DNA of 64,000 nt from Syngnathus acus (Eukaryota > Chordata > Actinopteri > Syngnathiformes > Syngnathidae): positions 1,240,001 through 1,304,000 of the forward strand of contig NC_051108.1 in the NCBI RefSeq assembly GCF_901709675.1. Reading direction: 5' to 3'. The notes beneath the pieces are model-generated. The model worked only from the letters and a program-made list of their open reading frames with translations. It was not told the origin of the DNA and searched no databases. Shown in pieces: positions 35,124-45,503 of the stretch; the first letter of the stretch is position 1, and each line of letters starts with the position of its first letter. The position numbers and the translations under genes are program-made.

Positions 35124-36480
35124 GATGGAGTCCTCTGAATGCTTAGCTCGAGGTTGACTTGTGTGTGTGTGTGCAATTCAGGTTTGAACACTTTGATGCA
35201 TGCATGCCTAAATGAGTTGACGCGTTGTGTTCAAGCAGGTTGGACTGCATTGCAAGCTTGTTACTGCGTGTTATGATCTGATATTGGTGTTGTCTGTAAA
35301 AAAATTTTAACATGATCTCATTGGCTACATCATTAGATAAACAATTCAGTGACACGTGATGCAAAAAAAAATATAAAAACCTAGTCAGTCTGACCAATCA
35401 GAGCGCAGCAAAAATTGGCCTGACCACGCCCACTTTTCCAATCGGCCTTCCTAATCGGAAGGCAGCATTTCTCTCACTTCTGCATAAAGATTGTGACTCT
35501 TATTTTTCATTTATTTTTTTCCTTTCGCTTGTTTAATACTGCTTCATGATTCGGCTGTTGGAAAAGTGGGCGTGGTCAGGCCAATTTCAGTTGCGCTGTG
35601 ATTGGTCAGACTCAATTTGGGCTAGGTAGGAGGCGGGCAAAGTGGCACTTAGGTTTTTGAAGGCAGTTTTCAGTCTTGAGGTGAGCGTGGGTTGCTCTCC
35701 TGTCACTGCCATAGTCACGAGTCTTTGGTCGAGTGGTTAACGTCATTGTCCCTGGTACGATGGAACTAGTGTTCGAAACCTCCCCTTGGGCTGTACTTTG
35801 TCAATTTTCTCTCACTTCTGCATAAAGATTGTGACTCATTTTTCATTAATTTTTTCCTTTCGCTTGTTTAGTACTGCTTCATGATTCGCTGAGGTCTCAG
35901 GAAGTGGGTGGGGCAATGAGAATGAAATCCGATTGGTTGGAAAGGGGGCGTGGCCATGCAGACGAGGGGTCCTGTGATCGGTGGGATGTGAAGTAGGCGT
36001 GGCGTCGTCGATTTGAAATGCCGCCTCCCGATTGGCTGTTGGAAAGGTGGGCGTGGTCCGGCAAATTTTAGCTGCGCTCCGATTGGTCAGACTGAATTTG
36101 GGCAGAGGTAGGGGGCGGGCAAAGTGGCACTTAGGTTTTTGACGTTTTCAGTCTTGAGGTGAGCGTGGGTTGCTCTTTTGTCACTGCCATAGTCACGAGT
36201 CTATGGTCGAGTGGTTAATGTCATTGCTTCTGATGCGATGGAACTAGTGTTCGAGACCTACCCTTGGCGGGTGTGGCACTTTTCACTTTGACCATGATTT
36301 TTCCCTAATGAAGTGGCCTGTCACGTGGTACGCGAGTGTGCGAAGCGCCATTGGACGAGCAGGCGAGGGAGATTTGAATTGGCGGATGTGACGTCATGAG
36401 TTGGGGACAGGCGTGCTCAAGGGAAGTTGTCAAATATAGGTGCACGCGGGCGGTTTCTCAGGTAAGCTAGCATGCTAGTA
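35124..36480 (+). repeat. Duplicated tRNA-derived interspersed repeats
   Basis: Two related blocks (about 35400-35880 and 36010-36290) share GATTGG..TCAGACT, AAAGTGGCACTTAGGTTTTTGA, CAGTCTTGAGGTGAGCGTGG and a tRNA-like core at 35719-35790 and 36198-36270. The core has an A box (TGGTCGAGTGG) and a B box (TGTTCGAAACC / TGTTCGAGACC). A third, inverted piece without the core lies at 37340-37400. This is best read as a tRNA-derived SINE or SINE-like element. No protein gene is seen. Confidence 0.7.
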
Positions 36481-36482
36481 AA

Positions 36483-37280
36483 TGTTTGTCGTTCATTGGC
36501 GTTTTGTTTTTGTTTGTATTGTTTTGTTTGTATTGTATGCATTGTTTTGTTTGTATTGTATGCATTGTTTTGTTTGTATTGTATGCATGGTTTTGTTTTG
36601 TTTGTATTGTTTTTTTTGTTTTGTTTGTATTGTTTTTTTTGTTTTTTTTAGTTTGTTGTTTTTGTTTTGTTTGTTTTGTTTGTATTGTTTTGTTTGTATT
36701 GTATGCATTGTTTTGTTTGTATTGTATGCATTGTTTTGTTTGTATTGTATGCATTGTTTTGTTTGTATTGTTTTTTTTGGTTTGTTGCTTTTGTTTTGTT
36801 TTGTTTGTATTGTTTTGTTTGTTTTGTTTGTATTGTATGCATTGTTTTGTTTGTATTGTATGCATTGTTTTTTTTGTTTTGTGTTGTTTTTGTTTTTTGT
36901 TGTTTTTTGTTGTTTTTTGTTTGTATTGTATGCATTGTTTTGTTTGTATTGTATGCATTGTTTTGTTTGTATTGCATGCATTGTTTTGTTTGTATTGCAT
37001 GCATTGTTTGTTTGTATTGCATGCATTGTTTTGTTTGTATTGCATGCATTGTTTTGTTTGTATTTTATTGTATGTATTGTATTGTATGCATTGTATGCAT
37101 TGTTTTTGTTTTGTTTTGTTTTTCTTTGTTTTTCTTTGTTTTGTTTTTGTTTTGGTTTTCTTTGTTTTTCTTTGTTTTTCTTTGTTTTTGTTTTTGTTTT
37201 TCTTTGTTTTGTTTTTTGTTTTTCTTTGTTTTGTTTTTTGTTTTTCTTTGTTTTGTTTTTTGTTTTGTTTTTCTTTGGGT
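36483..37280 (+). repeat. T/G-rich minisatellite (TTTGTATTGTATGCATTG family)
   Basis: About 800 bp built of repeated TGTTTTGTTTGTATTG and TATGCATTG words, with about a 23-bp period in the clearest parts, grading into (TTTCTTTG/TTTTGTTTTG)n. The long frames open in three phases on plus (up to ~274 codons of Phe/Cys/Leu/Val) and on minus (Asn/Thr/Lys/Gln) come from the base composition and are not genes. Confidence 0.95.
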
Positions 37281-38403
37281 AATCTTTATTTTATAACACT
37301 GTACACATAATACATATAATAAATACATAATACATATACAACCCACGCTCACCTCAAGACTGAAAACTGCCTTCAAAAGCTTAAGTGCCACTTTGCCCGC
37401 CTCCTCCTCCTCCTTTAAAGCTAGGGTTAGGGTTTCAAACATGGGTTTAAAGCTAGGGTTGAAAACAAAACAAAAAACCCTAAACAAATACATACATTTC
37501 CATGTTACCTAACTGTGATTTGACATAACTAATTTGCATAAAAGCTGGTAAAATTACTGAGAAATGATGTAAATGAACTGAAGGGGTCGCCACAGGAGCT
37601 GCAGGCCGGCCAAGGTCCACGGCACGGGAGCGTCACGAACCCCCTCGCCTAAATCGATCCCACCATGCATCGTGCCGATATGGATGACAAGCAACATGTG
37701 AACACGTCGCTGCAGAAAAACTGACGTGACATGTTGTAAGCGTGGCGAATTTACTTGCAGCTGGCTGGTGGACACCCGTAGACACGTAAGTCACAACTTT
37801 CTAGGCGTTTTTTTATTACTTAGAGAAAGTGGTGACACCAAAATGTAATCTTGATTAAAATGTGCAAAAAGAAACATAACATACGTTTCCAGTGTGAAGA
37901 TGCCACTCAAAACAAAGATTGAAAATAAGAGAATTTGTTTCCGGTCATGACGCCATGTTTGTAGTGCATTTACTGTCCTTTTACATTATAATAAATGAGT
38001 TATAAACTACATATTCCATTGACCTAAAAGAGGAGGCGACTGACGGTGCTGCGTTCATGACCTTACGTATTTCGGCCTTACCCCGAATGTAAGTTGGGTT
38101 TTCTAGAGGAAAGTAGGGTCGTGTAGTTTACCGTATTTATCACATAGGTATCAGCTGTTTAACTGCAATATATATAAGCTATTTATTCATTGTTATGAAC
38201 ACATTTTTACCGAAAGCTTTATATTTTCATAAATTCCAATATCCTGAACGCATCATTGGAGTTTGACGCCTTCTTCTTGCGTAAACGATGACGTATAATG
38301 CCGAGGACAGTTGGTGTTTATTTTGTCAACCGGAGCCATTTAAGCATTTCTCACTAGAAGTCCTCATCGTAGTTTTAATTTAGTCACATTTTTGTAACCG
38401 ATT
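37281..38403. other. Spacer before angel2
   Basis: Contains an inverted piece of the SINE-like repeat (37340-37400) and two short telomere-like words (AGCTAGGGTTAGGGTTT at about 37420-37436 and AGCTAGGGTT at about 37451). They run in the opposite orientation to the large array at 43.3-45.0 kb. From 38281 the sequence probably forms the angel2 promoter and first exon. Confidence 0.5.
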
Positions 38404-38666
38404 ATGTCTCCCTCACTGATCGTGAAACGTGAGTAGTCGAAAGTCATCGATCTCTCGGTTTAATGTGTAACTTTCTTTTACTACTTGTTTAGATATTTGA
38501 ATCAATGTTTCAGGTATGTCGATGTGCTTAATATAAGGCGAATCGGTCACGTTATTTGAGATAAAATTATGTCGATGTTTCTATTTGTGGACATGCTTTT
38601 CCAGGCCTTGACAATCAATTCATGTTCTTTGTGCGTCCAGCCACGTCATGTTTCTTGGCCAGTTGA
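38404..38666 (+). promoter_or_regulatory. Possible overlapping upstream ORF in angel2 leader
   Basis: ATG at 38404 opens a frame running to a GTGAGT donor after 38428. Joined to the acceptor at 38640, it would read 16 codons and stop at 38664-38666, overlapping the main ATG (38648) in another frame. If this splice is used, the uORF could damp translation of angel2. The splice is inferred, not proven. Confidence 0.3.
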
Positions 38667-40910
38667 GCGGCGTTGGGACAGGCCTCCTTCCCCAACATCT
38701 GCCTGTCTTCCGGCTGGGATTCGTCTGCTTCATCAACGCTCTTCGCTGGAGGACAACTTCTCGTTTGGTGTCCACCTCCACCGGCCTCATGATGGAGCAT
38801 GAGCCTCCTTCCAAACGCAAAAGGAGCGCTGAGAAGAAGATTCTAAAAGATGAGAGTACGATCAAAGGATTAGACGCCGGGAGGGAATCCTGCTTGAGGG
38901 ACACAAGTCCACCTGGGACGGATTTAAGTGGGGATTTTAAGAGCACACACGTGACAAGGACTTTTAAGGACCAGAGCGAGAGCAAAGACGGAGGCTGCGT
39001 GCCACATCCACACCGCGGGTCGGAGGAGGAGTCACCCGGAGCTTCCTCAGAGGAAGCGGTCGCGGGGACCCCTCCGCCCGAAATTGAGCCGGTTGTCCGT
39101 CATGCGCAAGGTGAGCATGTGGCTCATATGTGTCAACAAACTGCCATCTTTTGAGGAATTTCAAAAAAAAGATCTGTCTTGGCCAAATTAAGGTTGGAAG
39201 TCGCTGCTGCCCAGACGCTGGGAGGTGTCGCCAGTGGGCGCCGCGCCCAGGTCGCCGCACGTGGGCGGCAGAAGGTTGGACTTCTCGGTGATGTCGTACA
39301 ACATCCTGTCGCAGGAACTGTTGCGGGCCAACGGCCACTTGTACTCAGGTTGCCCGCCCGCCGCCCTGAGCTGGCGGCACCGGCTGCACAACCTGCTGGC
39401 CGAGCTGCACCACTACGACGCTGACGTGAGGCGGCCGCGTCGCACCGAAGTAACCTCTGCTGCGCGTGACCTTTGACTTCAATGCATTTGTCCCCTCAGG
39501 TGCTGTGTCTTCAGGAAGTTCAGGAGGACCACTTTGAAAATCAAATCAGGCCCGCACTACATGCACAAGGTATGTTTTTACATCGAGCTGATCGAAATGA
39601 TTGTTGTTGTTGTAGGGGAGTGGATTGTAATTTTTACACTGCGTGTGTTTTGAGGTTACGAGTGCGTGTACAAGAAGCGTACGGGCAAGAACCCGGACGG
39701 TTGCACCGTGGCCTTCAAGACTTCTCGCTTTTCCCTGCTCTCGTCCAATCCCGTGGAGTACTTCCGGCCGGGCGATGCCCTCTTGGACCGCGACAACGTG
39801 GGCTTGGTCCTCCTCCTGCGGCCGTCTGGCGCCGCCGCTGACGACTTTGTGTGTGTGGCCAACACGCACCTGCTGTACAACCCGCGGCGGGGCGACGTCA
39901 AGCTGGCTCAGCTGGCCATCCTTTTGGCCGAGATCGGCCGCTCGGCCCGCCTCTCGGACGGCGCCGCCCGCCCGGTGCTTCTGTGTGGGGACTTCAACTC
40001 CACGCCGTGGAGTCCGCTTTTCGCCTTCCTCACCAACGGACGACTCGACTACCGCCACCTTCCCGTCGGCACGGTCTGAACAAATCTCTCTTTGCAACTT
40101 GGAATGAGATGTATTGTAAATAGCATTCGTGTGTGCAGGTGTCGGGTCAAGAGAACAATTCTCGGGGCCAGCGCCTGTTGGAGAGTCCCATCTGGTCACC
40201 CGCTTTGGGCATCAACCAGCGGTGCCAATACGAGAGCACCAGCGCCTCGGCCCCATCCTCCTCATCCGGCGCCGGTCGGTCAGCCCCGCCCTCTGCAGCT
40301 CGAGCAACTCGCCTACGTCTGGGCGAAACACTCACGCCGTCTTGTGCTTTGTGTGCAGCTGAACAAGAAAGCTCCCAGCTGACGGCGAAAGAGGTCACGC
40401 AACGAGCGGTCGCCGACAAGTCTCGTAAAAGGTTTGACAAACGTGCACTTGAAATATTCCTTAAGAATTCAAACGATATTCCAAGAGGCTACTAAAATGT
40501 CTGTGTGTGCGCAGGTGGCGTCTGGAGCACGGCGTGCCGTTGCGCTCGTGCTACCCACCTTACCTGCCGCCGGACGGGCGCGGCGCCGTCACCACCTGCC
40601 ACTCACGCTGCGCCATGATGGTGGACTACATCCTGTACACGCCGCGCGGTACGTGCACCCAGCCGCCACCGACACGTTTAGAAGGGATGAACGCTGGCTT
40701 TCATCACGTCAAGCAAGCGCTGACGTGAAGCGTCCCTTGCCTTGTTTAGAGTCGCTTCCCGGCGGGCGGGGCCTTCAGCTGCTGGGCAGGCTGTCACTGG
40801 TGGGCCAGCCCGAGTTGGACCGAGTGGACAAGCTGCCCAACGCGCGGCACTCGTCGGACCACTTGCCGCTGCTGGCTCGCTTCCGCTGGATGGTGGGCGA
40901 GCGCTCGTGA
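38648..40910 (+). CDS. angel2: Protein angel homolog 2 (EEP nuclease family)
   Basis: Eight coding exons: 38648-39110, 39193-39425, 39500-39569, 39655-40073, 40139-40274, 40359-40431, 40515-40648, 40750-40910; 562 residues, against 544 in human ANGEL2. It belongs to the CCR4/nocturnin exonuclease-endonuclease-phosphatase fold. Catalytic landmarks are MSYNIL, LCLQEVQ (Glu metal ligand), NTHLLYNPRRGD, CGDFNS, and SDHLPLL near the end. ANGEL2 is known as a 2',3'-cyclic phosphatase acting on RNA ends and as an mRNA-binding protein. Extra matches such as VSGQENNSRGQR separate it from ANGEL1. The N-terminal 150 residues are divergent apart from EPPSKRKR. The start used is the first in-frame ATG; MMEHEPPSK at ~38788 is an alternative. 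The 84-bp intron at 40275-40358 is stop-free and a multiple of three, so a version retaining 28 extra residues is possible. Confidence 0.95.
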
Positions 40911-41228
40911 CGGCCACGTCCTGACAAAGGACATTTCGATGACCAGCCTTGAAGCAAGGCTTACATTTTGAACATTTTCCTGATTTTTATTTTTTTCAAC
41001 TTTGCTGTTTCTCTCATGAAGCTCGCTCTTTGTCATAGTTGTCTTTGTTTAAGACATTTATATTTATTTGAACAGTTCTTACATGTTTAAGGTTCTTACT
41101 GTAATTTTTGGTGATGTTATAGCTGGTTGCCATGTTTTATTGTTTTATTTGCTAATGTAGTTATAACAATAGGCATTGATACATAAAGACATGTACTATA
41201 CAATGGATTGTAAAAAAATGAGAACACA

Positions 41229-41234
41229 AATAAA
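41229..41234 (+). terminator. Candidate angel2 poly(A) signal
   Basis: AATAAA 320 bases after the angel2 stop, in an AT-rich 3' UTR. Confidence 0.5.
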
Positions 41235-41673
41235 ACATTTTACACTTCAACCGGATACATACCGACTTGGCTCTTTTATAATATTGCATTTCACGCAATG
41301 GTGTTATCCCCTCGACCATTGCTACATCGTGCATAAAGATTAGTTTGTATTATCACAAATCATGAAGCATGAAAGGTTCAGAGTAACCTTCAATTACAAA
41401 CACTCAACAGCAGTGTTCAAGATCTCGAATGGCATTTATTTTTAGGTATTGCATGTTACATAGACTTCAATTTTTCTATTTTTTTAACCCCAAGAAAACA
41501 AACCCTTACTACACGTCAGGGGTGTCAAACTTCTTTTGGTGGGCCATTATGACTGTCAACCCAAATAAATGTATGAGCACCTCATATATACAGTCAAAGC
41601 TACAAAACAAACTGACAAATAACTCCTTTTCAAATCAGACAAGTTGTTTGAAACCCTAACCCTTGCTTCCAAG

Positions 41674-43310
41674 GGTGTCCTTGGGGGCCGCGTTCCAATA
41701 TGGTTTCCAAGTGACCCTCGTTAAACACACCTGCGTGAAAAGTTTTAGCTACTTTCACGTTCCGCAGGAGCTAAAACTTTTCACGCAGGTGCACTTAACG
41801 AGGGAATCATACGGACACTCCATTAGGTACACCGCCATTTTCAAGTGTACCTAATAACAGGCCACTTTATTAGGGAAATATCATGGTCAAAGGTCACAGG
41901 TGTCAAGCTCGAGTCCTCGGGGCCGCGTTCCAACATGTTTTCCAAGTGACCCTCGTTAAGCGCACCTGCGTGAAAAGTTTTAGCTACTTTCACGTTCCGC
42001 AGGAGCTAAAACTTTTCACGCAGGTGCACTTAACGAGGTAATCATACGGACACTCCATTAGGTACACCGCCATTTTCAAGTGTACCTAAAAACAGGCCAC
42101 TTTATTAGGGAAATATCATGGTCAAAGGTCACAGGTGTCAAGCTCTAGTCCTCGGGGCCGCGTTCCAATATGTTTTCCAAGTGACCCTCGTTAAGCGCAC
42201 CTGCGTGAAAAGTTTTAGCTACTTTCACGTTCTGCAGGAGCTAAAACTTTTCACGCAGGTGCGCTTAACGAGGGAATCACTCGGACACTCCATTAGGTAC
42301 ACCGCCATTTTCAAGTGTACCTAATAACAGGCCACTTTATTAGGGAAATATCATGGTCAAAGGTCACAGGTGTCAAGCTCTAGTCCTCGGGGCCGCGTTC
42401 CAACATGTTTTCCAAGTGACCCTCGTTAAGCGCACCTGCGTGAAAAGTTTTAGCTACTTTCACGTTCTGCAGGAGCTAAAACTTTTCACGCAGGTGCGCT
42501 TAACGAGGGAAGCACACGGACACTCCATTAGGTACACCGCCATTTTCAAGTGTACCTAATAACAGGCCACTTTATTAGGGAAATATCATGGTCAAAGGTC
42601 ACAGGTGTCAAGCTCTAGTCCTCGGGGCCGCGTTCCAATATGTTTTCCAAGTGACCCTCGTTAAGCGCACCTGCGTGAAAAGTTTTAGCTACTTTCACGT
42701 TCTGCAGGAGCTAAAACTTTTCACGCAGGTGCGCTTAACGAGGGAATCACTCGGACACTCCATTAGGTACACCGCCATTTTCAAGTGTACCTAATAACAG
42801 GCCACTTTATTAGGGAAATATCATGGTCAAAGGTCACAGGTGTCAAGCTCTAGTCCTCGGGGCCGCGTTCCAACATGTTTTCCAAGTGACCCTCGTTAAG
42901 CGCACCTGCGTGAAAAGTTTTAGCTACGTTCACGTTCTGCAGGAGCTAAAACTTTTCACGCAGGTGCGCTTAACGAGGGAAGCACACGGACACTCCATTA
43001 GGTACACCGCCATTTTCAAGTGTACCTAATAACAGGCCACTTTATTAGGGAAATATCATGGTCAAAGGTCACAGGTGTCAAGCGCTAGTCCTCGGGGCCG
43101 CGTTCCAATATGTTTTCCAAGTGACCCTCGTTAAGCGCACCTGCGTGAAAAGTTTTAGCTACTTTCACGTTCCGCAGGAGCTAAAACTTTTCACGCAGGT
43201 GCACTTAACGAGGTAATCATACGGACACTCCATTAGGTACACCGCCATTTTCAAGTGTACCTAAAACAGGCCACTTTATTAGGGAAATATCATGGTCAAA
43301 GGTCACAGGT
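41674..43310 (+). repeat. 235-bp satellite with large palindrome, seven copies
   Basis: Seven tandem copies at a strict 235-bp period. Each carries an inverted repeat of two ~35-bp arms (CCTCGTTAAGCGCACCTGCG.. and its reverse complement) around an 18-bp loop. The hairpins sit at 41716-41803, 41951, 42186, 42421, 42656, 42891 and 43126 (start points). The rest of the unit includes GGTACACC, a CCACTTTATTAGGG word and GTGTCAAGCTC..GGGGCCGCG. Units alternate between two variants (CAATATG/ATCACTCGG and CAACATG/AGCACACGG), so copies 3-6 form a 470-bp dimeric repeat. Each unit holds the same 68-codon open frame, which is a by-product. Confidence 0.95.
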
Positions 43311-45032
43311 GTCAAGCTCTACCCTCAACCCTAACCCTAGCTCTAACCCTAACCCTAGCTCTAACCCTAATCCTAGCTCTAACCCTAACCCTAGCTCTAA
43401 CCCTAACCCTAGCTCCAGCTCCAGCTCTAACTCTAGCTCTAGCTCTAGCTCTAGCTCTAGCTCTAGCTCTAACCCTAACCCTAGCTCTAACCCTAACCCT
43501 AGCTCCAGCTCTAGCTCTAGCTCTAGCTCTAGCTCTAGCTCTAGCTCTAACCCTAACCCTAGCTCTAAACCTAACCCTAACCCTAAACCCTAGCTCTAAC
43601 CCTAACCCTAGCTCCAGCTCTAACCCTAGCTCTAACCCTAACCCTAACCCTAGCTCTAACCCTAACCCTAACCCTAACCCTAACCCTAACCCTAGCTCCA
43701 GCTCTAGCTCTAGCTCTAGCTCTAGTCTAGCTCTAGCTCTAGCTCTAGCTCTAGCTCTAGCTCTAACCCTAACCCTAACCCTAACCCTAACCCTAACCCT
43801 TACCCTAACCCTAGCTCTACCCCTAACCCTAACCCTAACCCTAACCCTAACCCTAACCCTAGCTCCAGCTCTAGCTCTAGCTCTAGCTCTAGCTCTAGCT
43901 CTAACCCTAACCCTAACCCTAACCCTAAACCCTAGCTCTAACCCTAACCCTAGCTCCAGCTCTAACCCTAACCCTAACCCTAGCTCTAACCCTATCTCCA
44001 TCTCTAACCCTAACCCTAGCTCTAACCCAATCTCCAGCTCTAACTCTAACCCTAACCCTAGCTCTAACCCTAGCTCTAACCCAATCTCCAGCTCTAACTC
44101 TAACTCTAACCCTAACCCTAACCCTAACCCTAACCCTAACCCTAGCTCTAACCCTAACCCTAGCTCCAGCTCTAACCCCAACCCTAGCTCTAACCCTAAC
44201 CCTAACCATAGCTCTAACCCTAACCCTTGCTCTAGCGCTCTAGCGCTAACTCTCACCCTAGCTCTAACTCTAACCCAAACCCTAACATTAACCCTAGCTC
44301 CAGCTCTAACCCTAACCCTAGCTCTAACCCTAACCCGAGCTCAAACCCTAACCCTAGCTCTAACCCTAACCCTAGCTCAAGCTCTAACCCCAACCCTAGC
44401 TCTAACCCTAACCCCAGCTCTAACCCTAACCCTAACCCTAACCCTAACCCTAGCTCTAGCTCTAACCCTAATCCTAGCTCTAACCCTAACCCTAACCCTA
44501 GCTCCAGCTCTAACTCTAGCTCTAACCCTAACCCTAACCCTAACCCTAACCCTAACCCTAACCCTAACCCTAACCCTAGCTCTACCCCTAACCCTAACCC
44601 TAACCCTAACCCTAACCCTAGCTCCAGCTCTAGCTCTAGCTCTAGCTCTAGCTCTAACCCTAACCCTAACCCTAACCCTAACCCTAAACCCTAGCTCTAA
44701 CCCTAACCCTAACCCTAGCTCCAGCTCTAACCCTAACCCTAACCCTAACCCTAGCTCTAACCCTATCTCCATCTCTAACCCTAACCCTAGCTCTAACCCA
44801 ATCTCCAGCTCTAACTCTAACCCTAACCCTAGCTCTAACCCTAGCTCTAACCCTAGCTCTAACCCAATCTCCAGCTCTAACTCTAACCCTAACCCTAGCT
44901 CCAGCTCTAACCCCAACCCTAGCTCTAACCCCAGTTCTAGCCCTAACCCTAACCCTAACCATAGCTCTAACCCTAGCTCTAACCCTAATCCCAGCTCTAA
45001 CCCAAACCCTAGCTCCAGCTCTAACCCTAGCG
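43311..45032 (+). repeat. Telomere-like hexamer satellite (CCCTAA / CTCTAG variants)
   Basis: About 1.7 kb of hexamers of the form C-Y-C-Y-A-R: blocks of CCCTAA (C-rich strand of the vertebrate telomere repeat) alternate with CTCTAG, CCCTAG, CTCTAA and CTCCAG. The six-base frame is kept almost throughout, which makes a ~580-codon Leu-Thr/Ala frame on plus and Arg-Val/Ala frames on minus, none of them real genes. A higher-order duplication of about 760-771 bp is visible: the CTATCTCCATCTC landmark at 43992 and 44763, and CTCTACCCC at 43815 and 44580. Confidence 0.95.
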
Positions 45033-45503
45033 CTAAGTTTTAGGGAGGTGTATGGTCATATGGGGCAGCACACGAGCAACTGTGTTGCAAATTTTCTATG
45101 ATAAAAGTTTTAGCCTCCACTGTGATTCGAACCCGCGTCGCTGGGGCGAGAGCCCAGAGCACTAACCACTACACTATGGAACCCTAGTGCTAAGTTTTAG
45201 GGAGGTGTATGGTCATATGGGGCAGCACACGAGCAACTGTGTTGCAAATTTTCTATGATAAAAGTTTTAGCCTCCACTGTGATTCGAACCCGCGTCGCTG
45301 GGGCGAGAGCCCAGAGCACTAACCACTACACTATGGAACCCTAGTGCTAAGTTTTAGGGAGGTGTATGGTCATATGGGGCAGCACACGAGCAACTGTTGC
45401 AAATTTTCTATGATAAAAGTTTTAGGCTCCAGCTCCACTGCGATTCGAACCCGCGTCGCTGGGGCGAGAGCCCAGAGCACTAACCACTACACTATGGAAG
45501 CCT
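45033..45503 (-). repeat. Three 157-bp tandem units with tRNA-Glu-like pseudogenes
   Basis: Units begin at 45033, 45190 and 45347 (CTAAGTTTTAGGGAGGTGTA). Each ends, on the minus strand, in a tRNA-like sequence (about 45183-45113, 45340-45270, 45503-45427). It has an A box TAGTGTAGTGG, an anticodon arm CTGGG-CTCTCGC-CCCAG (anticodon CTC, Glu) and a B box GGGTTCGAATC. The acceptor stem nearly pairs but the T stem does not (two of five pairs), so these are tRNA-derived pseudogenes or a SINE-like satellite. Copy 3 has a small insertion near its 3' end. Confidence 0.8.

Larger units (their letters stand above)
29860..35330. repeat. Tandem segmental duplication, three units with one gene each
   Basis: Direct-repeat units of roughly 1.6-2.1 kb (about 29860-31610, 31610-33755, 33755-35330) each carry one acyltransferase-like gene. 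Each also carries shared flank motifs: a stretch resembling CACATTGGCAACTTTATTA, then CAAGGCC..ACAAGCC, then a CCAGTCCTGTAG/GGCAGTAA motif, then GCGCC(G/C)TCTGCTGGAGCT. Units A and C are most alike. Confidence 0.8.

Noticed and set aside
36482-37310. Phe/Cys/Leu-rich frames resembling multi-pass membrane proteins
   Set aside because: Two plus-strand phases are open at once over the same T/G repeat; composition only.
42118-43029. Four repeated 68-codon frames, possible tandem small-protein family
   Set aside because: The frame crosses a palindromic satellite and is copied only because the unit is; no coding signature.
41674-43310. CRISPR-like array (regular repeats)
   Set aside because: The 235-bp units are contiguous with no unique spacers, in a vertebrate genome.
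43292-45043. Open frame of 583 codons (Leu-Thr / Ser-Asn-Pro repeats) and long Arg-Val frames on the minus strand
   Set aside because: Arises from stop-free hexamer repeats kept in register; no start context, splice sites or gene-like codon pattern.
45113-45503. Three functional tRNA-Glu genes
   Set aside because: T stem pairs at only two of five positions and copy 3 has an insertion near the acceptor; called pseudogenes.
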